Below, piece by piece: positions 34,877 through 46,500 of a stretch of DNA of 64,000 nt. The DNA is from Narthecium ossifragum (taxonomy: Eukaryota; Streptophyta; Magnoliopsida; Dioscoreales; Nartheciaceae). Within the stretch, counting starts at the first letter, position 1. Each line of letters starts with the position of its first letter. The notes beneath the pieces were generated by a model. The model did no database searches and was not told the DNA's origin. It was given only the letters and a program-made list of their open reading frames with translations. Position numbers and translations under genes: made by a program. The DNA is taken from the NCBI GenBank assembly GCA_963920575.1, contig OY986970.1:3315654-3379653 (forward strand), given 5' to 3'.

Positions 34877-37800
34877 TCCTCTCCCCCTGGGAGACAGACC
34901 TTGTCCTCAAGGTCGAAGTTAGGAAATTGCTGCCGCAGGACATCAACCTCCTCCCAAGTAGAATCTTCGGTACTCAAGGATTTCCAACGCACCAGCACCT
35001 CAGCTACATATCTTCGGCCTTGCTTCACCCAGCGGTAGTCGAGGACTTCTTGTGGTTCCAGTCGAGGCACACCTTCTTCGGTACAGGGCGGCACCTCTGC
35101 CGCTACCGGTGTCGTCTCCCCAACTCGCCGCCTCAACAGTGACACATGAAACACCGGATGAATTTTAGCTTCTCCAGGCAACAACAACTTATAAGCAACT
35201 GGTCCCACTCTAACACCAACCTGGTAAGGCCCAAAATACCGATTAGCAAGCTTCTGATGAATCCGTCGAAAAACTGAGCTTTGACGGTAGGGTTGCAACC
35301 GCAAGTAAACCCAGTCGCCCACCTCGAACTCCTCCTTCCTCCGGTGTGTGTCCGCTAACTGGCGAGTTCTATTGATAGATTTGTATAAATTGTCCTTCAG
35401 AAGCTTCAGCATCTCGTCCCTTTCACCCAAATCCTGATCCACTTCCGCAACTGGCGATCTTCCCAGCGCATACCGCGGAACTCCTGGTGGTGGCCGGCCA
35501 TACAAGGCTTCAAAGAGTGACATACCTGTGGAACTATGGTATGCCGTGTTGTACCAATACTCAGCCCAAGGAAGGAATTCCACCCATTTTCTTGGACTGT
35601 GGCTAGCAAAGCATCGTAGATATTGTTCCAGGCAGCGATTAACTACCTCTGTCTGTCCATCTGTCTGCGGATGATAAGCTGAGCTCATCTTCAATTTCAT
35701 TCCTTGCATCTTGAAAAATTCCTGCCAGAAACGACTCATAAAGACCCGGTCCCGATCACTGACGATAGAAGAAGGAATGCCATGTAATCGTACTATGTGC
35801 TGTACAAAGGCTGCAGCCACTCCCGCCGCCGTATATGGATGGTGCAGGGCGATGAAATGCGCATATTTGGTCAGCCTGTCGACAATCACCATAACCACCT
35901 CCTTCCCTGACGACTTCGGCAACCCTTCCACGAAATCCATCGTTATCTCATCCCAAACTTGCTGTGGCACCGGCAGTGGTTATAATAACCCCGCTGGACT
36001 CCGCGTCTCACTTTTATTCCTTTGGCAGACATCACAGGCATCCACATATTGCTTCACCTCTCTTCGCATTCCTTCCCACCAGAAATTCTGTTCCAACCTC
36101 TTATAAGTTCTCAAGAACCCGGAGTGACCCCCTACCAGCGAATCATGGACTTCCGCCAAGAGTCTCCGTCGGATGTCGGCTCCCGGTGGTACCACGACCC
36201 TGCCCCCGTTGTAGAGCAGTCCATCCTTCATGGAGAACCGCCGCCGCATTTGTTCTCCTTCGCCCCCGCCCGCGGCTAAGTCCCCGACGGCTCCAGTTCT
36301 GTCCGTGCTCACCCCCTCGCTGGTCGATGCTGCCGCCGCTGGTCCCAACCTTGTGGCCTTGGCCGCCTCCAAGCCTTCCGCGAGCTGCGCCGAGGTCCCG
36401 GTCGCCTCTAACCGCCGCCGTAGGCCTAGCAAATATGGATCTGTCACATTTGCTGCCTTCAACTCCTCCCAAATCGCCGCTGTAGGAGCCGACATTGCTT
36501 GGACCTCCCCTGCTACGGCCTCTTCTTCTTCCAGTCGCCGAAATAGGTCCTCCTCTCCCGTACTCCCTTGGACCTCCCCTTCTTGTGCCTCTTCTCCTCC
36601 TAGTCGCCGAGATAGTGCATTAGCCACCGCGTTTTCCTTCCATGGCTTATATTGGATCTCATAGTCATACCCCAGCAACTTTGTCACCCATTTCTGCTGC
36701 TCTGCAGTGCCGACCCTTTGCTCCAAGAAATATTTGAGACTCTTCTGATCCGTCTTGATGACGAACCTTCGCCCCATGAGATATGGCCGCCAGACTCGGA
36801 TCGCCTTCATGACTGCTAGCATTTCCTTAGCATAGGCCGACCAGGACTTCTTGGTGGCCGCAATAGCCTTGCTGAGATAAGCAATGGGCCGCCCCTGCTG
36901 CATTAAGACTGCCCCAATGCCCTCCCCCGACGCATCAGTCTCCACGACGAAGGTGTCGGTGAAGTCTGGTAGCGCCAGCACCGGGGTAATTGACATGGCC
37001 GTCTTCAGTGCTTCGAACGCCGCCGTGGCCTCCATACTCCAGTGGAACGGACCCTTTCGTAACAGCTTCGTTAATGGCGCGGCGATCCGTCCATAGTCCC
37101 GAACAAACTTGCGATAATATCCTGTTAGACCCAGGAATCCCCGGAGTTCGGTTACTGTCTTGGGCATCGGCCATTGCTTCATGGCGGTGATCTTCGTCGG
37201 GTTAGCTTGCACCCCTTGGTCGGTAATAATATGGCCCAAGTACTCCACTTCTGTCTCAGCAAATACACACTTCGAAGGCTTAATAAAAAATTAATTACTG
37301 GCTAAAATGTCCAGTACTAACCTCAGATGCTGCAAGTGATCTGCCCAAGTCCTGCTATACACCAGGATATCATCAAAGAAGACCAGAATAAATCGTCGAA
37401 GGTAGGGCTGGAAGAGTGCGTTCATGGCCGCCTGGAAGGTTGATGGTGCATTGCACAGCCCAAACGGCATAACACGGTACTCATAATGTCCGCTGTGGGT
37501 ACGAAACGCTGTTTTGTAGATGTCCTCCTCATGAACTCTGATCTGATGGTACCCGGCCCTTAGATCCAGCTTGGAGAAATACTGTGCACCATGCAGCTCA
37601 TCGATCATGTCATCCACGGTGGGAATGGGGAACCGGTCCTTGATGGTGACTGCATTCAAGCCTCTGTAATCTGTACAGAATCTCCACGTGCCATCCTTTT
37701 TCTTGACTAACAATACGGGTGAAAAGAATGGGCTGTTACTGGGTCTGATAAGCCCGGCCTTCAACATCTCGGACACCTGCCGCTCGATCTCATTCTTCTG

Positions 37801-39713
37801 GTAATGAGCATACCGATATGGTCGAATATTGACTGGACCGGTGCCCTCTGCTACTGGTATACGATGGACATGAGTTCTCAGGGGCGGTAGTTCCTTGGGT
37901 TCCTCCAAGACCGCCGCAAACTCCGTCAAAAGCTATTGTACCTCCGTTGGGGGTTGTTTCCGCTGCTCCTGCTCGCCGTCCTCCTTCGGCACCACCTGTA
38001 AAGCAAATAACTCTCCGCCTCCCCGGAAGCTCCGCTCCATCACACAACTGGAGATGATCTGTGGTACTGTAGTTTTGTCTGTAGTAATAGTATAAGGTAC
38101 GCCGCCCTTCTCAAAGCTCATGGTCATTGCCTTCCAGTTGTGAACCGCATCCCCCAGGCCGGCCATCCAGTCCACTCCCAGTACGATATCTAATCCTTTC
38201 AGAGGAATGGCATATAAGGTGGTTTGAAACTTGTACCCTTTTAATCTGACGGTGACGTCGTCAAATCTTTCTCGACACTGGAGGCGTTCCCCGTTGGCAA
38301 CCTTCACCGCGAACTCCTTAACTGGCGTGACCACTAACCCCATCTTCTCGGCCATGTCGGTACTGATAAAATTATGGGTTGACCCACTGTCAATTAGGAC
38401 TGTGACTTGTTGCTTCCCGATCTGCCCGGTCACCCGCATGGTGTGTGGCCCCGCGTACCCTGTCAGCGCATGCAGAGATATCGCTGGATCCGTCTGGCCT
38501 TCAGCTGTGTATGCTTCTGTCCCATCCTCCAATTCCTCTGCCTCTGCCGCTGGGTCCATCTGTTCCTCCGCATCAACTTCCACCAAAAAAGCTTGGGGCT
38601 TTTGGCACTTATGGCCGGGTACAACCGCTCCTCGCAGTTGAAGAACAACCCCTTCTCCCGTCGCTTTTGCATCTCCTCCCACGACAGCCGGCGTACGGTG
38701 GGGCTTGGTCGCCCCGGCGGTGTCGACATGAACCTGGGCCCTGCTACCGCCGGCCTTCCCATCCCCGTCCCCAGACCCCTCCCGGTCGTTCCCATGGTCG
38801 GTGGTGTCCGGCTGCTTGGCCGGTTCCCTTCGAGACGAGGACGACGACGCTGGTTCATCAATTTTTCCTCGATCAGTTTCGCCCTCTTAATAGTCTCTTG
38901 TAGCGTCGCTGGCTCCCACACGCGCACCTCGTCGGCGACATCTTCTTTCAACCCCCGGAGGAAGGCTCCGACCAGCGCGGACTGTGTCCATCCCAGTACC
39001 CTGTTCGCCAATCCTTCAAACTCATCCAGGTACGCTTCGAACGACCCATGCTGCCGGATTTGCATGAGCCCCTCGTCCTCCCGAATGTATGCAACTGGCC
39101 CGAATCGCACCAGGAGATCCTCCGTAAAGGACTTCCATGTTAGCTCCTTCGCTGCTTCCTGGTACACCCTTTGCAACCATTGCCACCATTGGTTCGCTTT
39201 TCCTTCCAGGTGAAAGGAAGCCCAGTGCAGCCGCCGGTGATCCGTCGTTTCGTTCATTGAGAAAAACTGCTCCACCCAGTTGAGCCACACCACCGGATCA
39301 TCACCGTCGAACTTGGGAAACTCCAACCGGATCATCGGACCATCCTGCCGCCCGCGCTCCCAATCCTCCCGTTCTGGCGTCGGCGTGCGCCACTGTCGTC
39401 TGGAGGCCGACCCCCGTGCTCGTGGCCGCGACCTCGACGTCCTCTCTTCCTCCCATGGTGGTTCACTTTTGGTTTTCCCCAAGGCCTTCGTCAAGTCGCG
39501 TAAGGCCCCTTCGATTCCCCCCATGCGTGCCTCCGTCTGGCGTTGCCGCTCGTCCGCAAGCCCCTGCTGTTCCATCGCAGCCCTCTCCATCTTTTGCAAC
39601 GAACCTTTGAAGGCGCTATCCCTTGCCTGGAGGTTGGACGCCAATGCTTCCACCGATGCCTTGACGGTGGTAAGGTCATATTCCAATGCATTAATCTGAT
39701 CTTTTTGCGTCAT
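34822..39713 (-). pseudogene. Broken gag-pol of the Ty3/gypsy element
   Basis: Gag starts at ATG 39713 and includes a Retrotrans_gag domain (LEFPKFDGDDPVVWLNWVEQ). The frame shifts near 38610-38640, inside the zinc knuckle, whose first Cys is also missing. Pol then reads protease (VLIDSGSTHNFIS), reverse transcriptase (active site FFDD), RNase H, integrase zinc finger, a DDE core (SDRD, then E in TEVVNR), a GPY/F region and a chromodomain (VRWKSLSTEDSTWEE). Three in-frame stops break it: TAG 37933-37935, TAA 37291-37293 and TAA 35980-35982. Each could come from one C-to-T change in a Gln codon. The usual last acidic residue of RNase H is Asn here. It cannot make a complete polyprotein. Confidence 0.93.
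34877..34888 (-). other. Polypurine tract of the Ty3/gypsy element
   Basis: On - the sequence AGGGGGAGAGGA lies directly before the 3' LTR, the expected primer site for plus-strand synthesis. Confidence 0.85.
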
Positions 39714-39729
39714 CTTCGCAGGAACGACG

Positions 39730-39741
39730 GCTCTGGTACCA
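39730..39741 (-). other. Primer binding site (tRNA-iMet type)
   Basis: On - the sequence TGGTACCAGAGC begins two bases after the 5' LTR. It differs by one base from the common plant initiator-Met primer site. Confidence 0.85.
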
Positions 39742-39743
39742 CT

Positions 39744-40138
39744 TGATAGGGTCTTATCAGCGATGACAAGATCCGTCTCACGTGGTGGATACTTTTCTTC
39801 TCTTAATGGCAGAAGAACACCCCGAACTCCCAATTTATGGCTGGAAGATGACCCCTCTTTCTTATTTCATAATAGCATAAGCAATACATAACCCTAACTC
39901 CCCTTTTTATATCAAGCAAACCCTAACACCACAACCCTAACACCCTTGACCAACTGACAACTGACTCCTATAGCCATAAGCCACAACCCGGCATCTGACT
40001 TGACCTCCTACCAACTTGACTACTACTCAAAACCGACTCCAGCCCCTATTAACTCTCCTACCATACTCCTCCCATAACCGGCGCTAGGCATAGCGCTGAT
40101 TGGGTATAGGTACTCGGCTAGAACGCCGAGTCCTATCA
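39744..40138 (-). repeat. 5' LTR of the Ty3/gypsy element
   Basis: 395 bp, identical to the 3' LTR except at 40064. The flanking CACTC TSD is at 40139-40143. Confidence 0.95.
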
Positions 40139-40736
40139 CACTCTCCTTCCTCTGCTTCCTAATCTCCTCGCTGCTTCGCCTATCCACCTCATCCGACAGC
40201 AAATACTCTCTTTTCAGAACTTGGTGTTGTTGTTGAACCGCATGCGACGGTGCTGGTGATGGCGCAGTGATCTCTTCTGCTCTTCATTGTACTCTGCGCT
40301 TCCACTCTTCATATTGACAAGCCTGCCGATAGGTCCCTCCTCACTCTCCTCCGCACCTCCACGGTCTCTTCCCTCGCTGCCCGATCTCTCACCCGCCCCA
40401 ACGCCCAAGTCCTCGTCATGGCCGGCTTCGAAGCCCTCGCCCCCCACCTCGTTGCCGCCCACTGCATCGCCCGCCCCTCCATCTCCTGCATCATCCTTTG
40501 AAACCGCATCCCCTCGCCTATTGGCCTCAAAGCTCTAGGAAGAAGAAGAAGTGGGCGATGGAGGAGTCGGGGTGGTCTTCGAGCACAGGGATTGCTCGGA
40601 CAAGGTGGTGGGGCTAGGGGACATCGTCAGCTGCGCCACCAACTCCGACCGCCCCATCGTGAAAGGGGAGTTGGTGGAGCTCGGCCGACGAGTTGGAGTC
40701 AGGGAGAATACCGCCTTCGTGGCGGGAAACAGGTGC

Positions 40737-40770
40737 AAAACCGCTCACGTGCACGCACGTGAGCGGTTTT
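40737..40770. repeat. Perfect 16-bp palindrome with two CACGTG boxes
   Basis: The left arm AAAACCGCTCACGTGC, a two-base centre AC and the inverted right arm match perfectly. It lies within the right TIR of the Mutator-like element. Each arm holds a G-box core. Confidence 0.9.
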
Positions 40771-40916
40771 TGGTCAAATTATAGTAACGAAGTCGGAGGT
40801 CGGAACTAAATTTCACTTAGTTTATAACTTGGTGGTATCGAATTGCAAATCCCAAATCTGGTGGTATCAAAGTGCAATTCGAGGAAAGTATTGGATATCA
40901 AAATGTAAAAATCCCT

Positions 40917-41556
40917 ATTTTTATTATAATTTTCAATGTATAGATGCATCGATGTTTGTGCAACAAATATATTATAATATATAAAATATACTATAACATA
41001 TAATAAAATATTAAATAATACAAAATATTATATTATATTATATTATATATTATATATTAATATAATATAATCGAAATATATACAATCATTGCATATTATA
41101 ATATATAATAATAATATAATATACTCTAACATATAATACAGATTAAATAATACAAAATAATAAAATATATTAATCACACCTCTCATGTTGTACTAATTAG
41201 CATTAATATTTGCAACTCAATTATGCAACGCATATGTGTCTCGGGATACGTGTCATATGTCTCGGGAATCGTGATGTGATTATATTAGTCAGGGGACTTT
41301 GGGGGTTCTGCTGACAAACTTATACCCTCTAATCAAGTGTACACTGTGTAATGTTCCAAAACGCAAGCCCTCTGGCACAAAGTCTTGTTAGAGACCGCAT
41401 TCTCAGCTACCATTCTGTGATAATGTCATGGTTGATTTGGATGCAGATCCAGGACCACATTCAAAGCCAACATGCGCGCGACGCCACCACCGAGTCCAGC
41501 ACCTCAGAAGCACTAAAAATAGCATGAACAATCTAGACGATGTTTGGCGGCAAAAC
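40917..41556. other. AT-rich intergenic DNA
   Basis: 40960-41165 is nearly pure A/T built from 'tataata' words. The rest is unique-looking with no gene. Confidence 0.4.
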
Positions 41557-41617
41557 AATTACTTTGCTCAATTCATGACTTTGGGTTGATTTAGTGACAC
41601 TCTTCCGTTCGGAAAGC

Positions 41618-43297
41618 ATGAGCTCCCCTCCCCCACCCCCGCCCCCACCACCCTCTCCACCGGCGTTGCCTCTCCCAGACCCTACCTCCCCTTCCCCGAC
41701 CCCACCGCCTTCCCCACCTCCTCCCTCCTGCGTCCTCACCCCCGAGGCGCTCCCCTTTTCCCCCCCCACACCCCCTGTTCTTGCCCCATCTGCTCTTTCT
41801 CTCCCTAACCCCACCCTTGCTTCTCCCCCTGTTCCTCTCCCCTCTGGCCCAGTTTCCCTGCCTCTCGTGTCCGATGGCCCTTTATACGCCCCCCCACCCA
41901 TGCTGGCCCATCCTCCCCTCCTCTACTACTCTCACCCACCACCCATGCAAACTTTATTATACCAGCAGATGTTTGGCCTTTCCCTCCCGGCGGCGCACAT
42001 GGTGGGACCTAGGGCCCCATTCCCTCTCGCGGCTGGGGTTGACGGCGACCCCTCTCCGCCTCCCCCCCGTGACGAGGCGCAGACCCAGACCCAGACCCAG
42101 ACCCTTCTGGACTGTGACGTCTTGGAGCTGGAGGAGGAAAACCAAGACCATCATCGCAACTGCTGGAACCTTTCCGTCTACGCCACGTTGAATGGCCGGA
42201 TGCGTTTGGACGAGCTTCGAAGGAGACTTGACTGGCTTTGGGCTAGTTTCAAGCCGACACTAGTTGCAGATGTCGATGATGGGATTTTCGTCATCCGTTT
42301 CAGGTCGGAGGGAGACTGGCTCAAGGCTGTCTCTGGCGGCCCTTGGTACGTCGGAGGAAGGCTGTTATCTCTTTTCTGCTGGCAAAAAGACTTCAAACCG
42401 GGAGAGGACACCCTCAACCTCTGCCCGGTTTGGGTCCGCTTCCCCCGCTTACCGGTAGACCACTACTTCGAGGAACGGCTCCTGAAGATCGCCAGCGCCA
42501 TTGGAAGGCCACTTCTGGTCGACCCTTCCTCTGCTCGAGCGTCTCGCTGCCGTTACGCGAGGGTGTGTATCATGGTTCGGACCGATCAACCTGTGAAGGA
42601 GGGCATTTGGCTGAAGAGAAAGGGCGCCGGCGAGGATGCTTTCTACCAGCGCTTCGTTTTCGAAGGGAAGGACGTCTGCCCGGATTGCTGCCACCTCGGC
42701 CATCTTTGCTCGCCAACTCCGACCATCGCATCCAAGATAGTAATACCGGAGGATCCCCCCGTGACAGAACAGGCTGAGCCCGAGGGAGCTGCGCCGGCCC
42801 GCCACCGACACCGGCGCCGCCGTGCGAGGCGGAAACGAAGGCGTGCCCAGGAAGCCATCACGGAGGAGGATACGACAGAGCTTGCTGAGCTGGAGGATAC
42901 GGCTGGTGCGTTGGAGGCTGTGCATGCCGCAGCACCACCGGAGGAAAATTCCGCCTCCCAGCTGATGGCTGAGCATGCTGGTGCACCATTGGAGGAGAAT
43001 TCTGCCACCCAGCTGGACGCTGAGCATGCTGTTGTGCCATTGGAGGAGTATGCCTCCACCCAGCTGGAAGTCCAGAGCCCGGATTCAAATTTTGAATCTA
43101 ATCCCGCTTTAGAAACGAACCGCGACCCAGCCGGCCCATGTTCGACTGGTCCTTTTCTGGGCACGGATGTCGAAGCATCGAGGAGGAGATTTCCCTGGCA
43201 ACCTTTGTTAGTGGGGACACCAATCTCGAGGCACCTACCCCAAGTTGTTCTCGTGAGGAGCCCCCATTACCTGCTATGGATCTTCCCGCGGCCATAG
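41618..43297 (+). CDS. LINE ORF1: DUF4283 and zinc-knuckle nucleic-acid-binding protein
   Basis: ATG 41618 opens a 559-codon frame. Residues 1-120 are Pro/Ser-rich. A DUF4283 domain lies at about 183-345 (from NCWNLSVYATLNGRMRLDEL, with GGPWYVGGRLL and WVRFPRLPVDHYFEERLLKIA). A partial zinc knuckle follows (CPDCCHLGHLC, spacing unlike the standard CCHC). An Arg-rich patch and a Glu-rich repeat with 'EEnsAtQL' units come next. In plant LINEs this protein binds the RNA and escorts it. The frame stops at 43297, but the +1-shifted frame continues from about 43100 to 43542 with acidic sequence that meets ORF2, so a late frameshift probably removed the natural C-terminus. Confidence 0.85.
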   Translation: MSSPPPPPPPPPSPPALPLPDPTSPSPTPPPSPPPPSCVLTPEALPFSPPTPPVLAPSALSLPNPTLASPPVPLPSGPVSLPLVSDGPLYAPPPMLAHPPLLYYSHPPPMQTLLYQQMFGLSLPAAHMVGPRAPFPLAAGVDGDPSPPPPRDEAQTQTQTQTLLDCDVLELEEENQDHHRNCWNLSVYATLNGRMRLDELRRRLDWLWASFKPTLVADVDDGIFVIRFRSEGDWLKAVSGGPWYVGGRLLSLFCWQKDFKPGEDTLNLCPVWVRFPRLPVDHYFEERLLKIASAIGRPLLVDPSSARASRCRYARVCIMVRTDQPVKEGIWLKRKGAGEDAFYQRFVFEGKDVCPDCCHLGHLCSPTPTIASKIVIPEDPPVTEQAEPEGAAPARHRHRRRRARRKRRRAQEAITEEDTTELAELEDTAGALEAVHAAAPPEENSASQLMAEHAGAPLEENSATQLDAEHAVVPLEEYASTQLEVQSPDSNFESNPALETNRDPAGPCSTGPFLGTDVEASRRRFPWQPLLVGTPISRHLPQVVLVRSPHYLLWIFPRP

Positions 43298-43542
43298 AAA
43301 CCACGAATCCATTCCCAGGTGCCTTTACCCCTGCCTTTCCGATGGAGGCAGTGGAAGCCATCCACCTTCGAGGTTTGGAGGCCATGGTCAGAGCGATTGT
43401 GCCAGAGCATCCAGACGCTAGCCCCTATGGTTTTTTGGAGGAGGACGACGCGGAAGATCTGGAAGAGGAGGATGAGGCGGTGGACGTCTTGCGGCTGGCG
43501 GCGCAGGATGATCTTTTTTCCACCGCCATGGATGATCCATGA
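43138..43542 (+). pseudogene. Frame-shifted C-terminal part of LINE ORF1
   Basis: This frame encodes an acidic tail (LEEDDAEDLEEEDEAVD) and stops in the ATGA at 43539-43542, so its stop overlaps the ORF2 start. That overlap is what plant LINEs use for re-initiation. It implies that this frame is the original end of ORF1 and that ORF1 is broken between about 43085 and 43297. Confidence 0.65.
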
Positions 43543-46500
43543 AGATTCTATCCTGGAACTGTCGAGGGATGGGCTTTCGGAAGCTTCACCGCATCATCCG
43601 TAGGCTGGTTTCTCGACATCTTCCGGACCTCCTGTTCTTACAGGAGGTGGGCTTGTGTGCTGAGGATTTGGGGAGAGTTAAATCTAAGCTTGGTTGTCGC
43701 TGGGGGGTTTTCCTTGTCCCGTGCCAAGGCAAACGAGGAGGGATCCTAGCAGCTTGGAAGGTCGAGTTGGGATTCGTCTCCTTTTTCCAATCGTCCTGCC
43801 AGGCCATCCACGGTTTGATTACAAATCCCCAGGCTGTCCAGTGGCGGGTGTCCACAGTGTATGCGGCGAGAAATCGCCAGGACCGCTGTCGGCTGTGGAG
43901 GGATCTATCTTGCCTTGTTGGAGATAGCTGCCCGCATCTGATCGTGGGTGACCTGAACGTCATCGCTGCCCCCTCTGAGAAACGCGGGGGAAGACCCTTT
44001 CACCTGGGACGAGGGGTTAGGGATTTTTTAAGCTTTTTGTCCAGTAATGCTTTGCTGGACCTTGGCTTCATTGGGCCATCGTTCACTTGGTCGAATAAAA
44101 GGCAGGGGAGGGCTCGGATCCTGCAGCGTCTTGACCGAGGTATCTGCAATGCCAGTTGGAAGGAGTGCTTCCCGGACTCGATGGTGCGTCACCTGCCTAG
44201 GTTTTCTTTCGATCACAACCCTCTTCTTGTTACCTTAAAAGCAGAGGAGCGGCTACCTGGACCATCTCCGTTCCGACTCGAAACCTTCTGGATGGAGGAG
44301 CAGGAATTCAAGCCTATGGTTAGAAGGGCTTGGAGCAGATCGAGGCGAGGCTCAAGGCAGTATGTTTTTACTGGGCGTTTACTGGAGATTAAGGAGAACC
44401 TGAAGCTGTGGAATCGGCGTGACGAGGGTGATCTCTTCAAGATTGGCCTTCAGTCCGAAAATTTGCTACACATCCTATATGAAAAGGAAGCAATGGGGTT
44501 GCTGTCAGAAGCCGAGGAACTTGAGCTCCGCGTCGCAGAAAATCATCATACTGCATCGCTGCTCAAACAAGAGGAGTTTGTGAATAGAAGATTTAGAGCT
44601 AGTTGGGTTCGGGGTGGTGATCGTAATACCAGATTTTTTCACAAATTGGCATCTATCAGGAAGCATAGATCCAGGTGTCCCGAGCTTGTATTAGAGGATG
44701 GGGTTGTTACTTCTTCACAGGAGGTCATGGCAGCAACTCTTGTTGATCACTACAAAGCACTCTGGACTGAGATGGGTAATTCGGAGGAGATGCTTATGCC
44801 GGATCTACCAGAGCTATCTGAAGCAAGTCAGAGGGAGCTGATGGAGGAAGTGTCTGCGGAGGAAATTATGGATGCAATGAAATCTATGGGTAAAAACAAA
44901 TGTGCTGGGCCGGATGGTCTCCCCATTGAATTTTTCCTGAAGTGCTGGGATATTTTGGGGAACGATCTTGTGTTTTTGATTCGGAAGTTCTTTGTCACAG
45001 CCCAACTCCCCCCGGGCTGGAACAAGACGTTCGTCTCACTGATTCCGAAGATCCCTAACCCTCGCAGGATTAAAGATTATCGTCCGATCAGCCTGTGTAA
45101 CGTCTGTTACAAGATCATTGCCACCATTCTTGCTACCAGACTGGAACGAGCTATCAGGGGGATGATAAGTCCTGAGCAGTCCGCTTTCTTGTCAGATCGA
45201 AGCATTTTCGATAATATCTCTGCTGCCCAAGAGTTGCTGCATTCCTTGCATAGGGCGCCGAGGACTAGGGCGCTCATGGCTGTCAAGGTGGACATCAAAT
45301 CCGCCTATGACAGTGTCCGATGGAGCTTCCTAAAGAAGGTGATGGAGGCCATGCACTTCCCAGCGCGGTGGATTTCTTGGATCATGGGTTGTGTCTCCTC
45401 CCCGATTTTTACTATCATCGTCAACGGTCGTCTATCTGGTTTTTTCTCCGCCAGCAAGGGCCTCCGTCAAGGAGACCCTCTTTCTCCTTATCTCTTTCTT
45501 TTGGTGCAGGAGGTATTGTCGCGACTGATCAAGAGTAGGCGAGGGCTGCGGGGAATCAAATACCATCGAGACCCGGAGCACTACGCCCACTTACTTTACG
45601 CCGACGATTGTTTGTTGGTGACGAAGGCGACCATAGCGGAGGCAGAGCGTATGATGGAGATCCTCGACGGCTTCCGGGAGATGTCCGGCCTTGAAATAAA
45701 CCCGCTCAAGTCTACTGTCCGAATCTCTCCAATTGTTGATGACGCGCTCCGCCGGAACATCTGCGGTTTGCTGAAAATAACTGAAGCTCAAGGACCTTTC
45801 AGATACCTTGGGGTACCCATTGACAGCAAGAGACTCAAGCCATCAGATTTTAATGATCTGGTCCAGTCCTTCCAGGAAAAGCTCAACGGGTGGAACTCAC
45901 TGAAATTGGCGGGTGCAGGCCGCGTGACCCTCATCAAGTCGGTGTTGCAGGCGCTACCGACTCACTCTTTCATGGCCACCCACGTTCCATCGTCTGTGCT
46001 TGAAAGCCTGGAACTCATAGCCAGAAATTTCTTGTGGAATGGGAAGAGGACAGCGGCGGCAAGGGTGTCATGGGAGCGAGTCTGTTCACCAAAGGAGCAA
46101 GGGGGGTTGGGTTTGCGAAGGTTTCACGTGTGGCAGAAGGCACTGAGGCTTCGTCGTGTCGCTGAGCTTATGTATCGGCCCTCTTCTATGTGGTCGAGGC
46201 TTACAAAATCCAAGTATAAGTGGTCTGGTGTGCTTCCCCTCGGTTCCATGCCAGCGAGAGCCTCGTGTCACTGGCGGAGAGTTTGCACAGCAGCAGGGGA
46301 GCTTCGTAGGGGGTTGAGATGGCATCCTGCACCTCAGAGCTCCGTGAGTATACTAGAAGATCGTTGGGTTCTGGACTCCCCACTTCAGCTTACTCCCTCT
46401 ATTTTTCACTGCGACCTGTCGGAAAGGAATCCTACAGTGGGTGAGCTCATGACCCCCGAGGGTGGTTGGGACGCAGCCAAGATATGCCACTTTTTCCATC

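Larger units (their letters stand above)
34482..40138 (-). mobile_element. Ty3/gypsy chromovirus-type LTR retrotransposon, complete (5657 bp)
   Basis: Two 395-bp LTRs (34482-34876 and 39744-40138) begin TGATAGG and end CCTATCA. The TSD CACTC is at 34477-34481 and 40139-40143. The LTRs differ at one base (G at 34802, T at 40064), so the insertion is recent. The element reads on -, so the 5' LTR is on the right. The order gag, protease, reverse transcriptase, RNase H, integrase, chromodomain places it in Ty3/gypsy. The small size, short LTRs and chromodomain fit the Reina-type chromoviruses, which is inference. Confidence 0.95.
34143..40916. mobile_element. Mutator-like element with long TIRs, carrying a nested retrotransposon
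   Basis: The left end (34143-34330) and right end (about 40730-40916) are inverted repeats. Both contain GAATTGCACTTTG, then AATTCGATACCAC, then AAGTTATAA in the same order when one is inverted, and both reach CACGTG motifs further in. The flanks TATTTTTTT and TATTTTTAT could be a 9-bp TSD with one mismatch. Without the retrotransposon the element is about 1.1 kb. The inside is GC-rich and looks like captured gene fragments (Pack-MULE style), but no source gene is recognised and no transposase is present. Confidence 0.7.
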
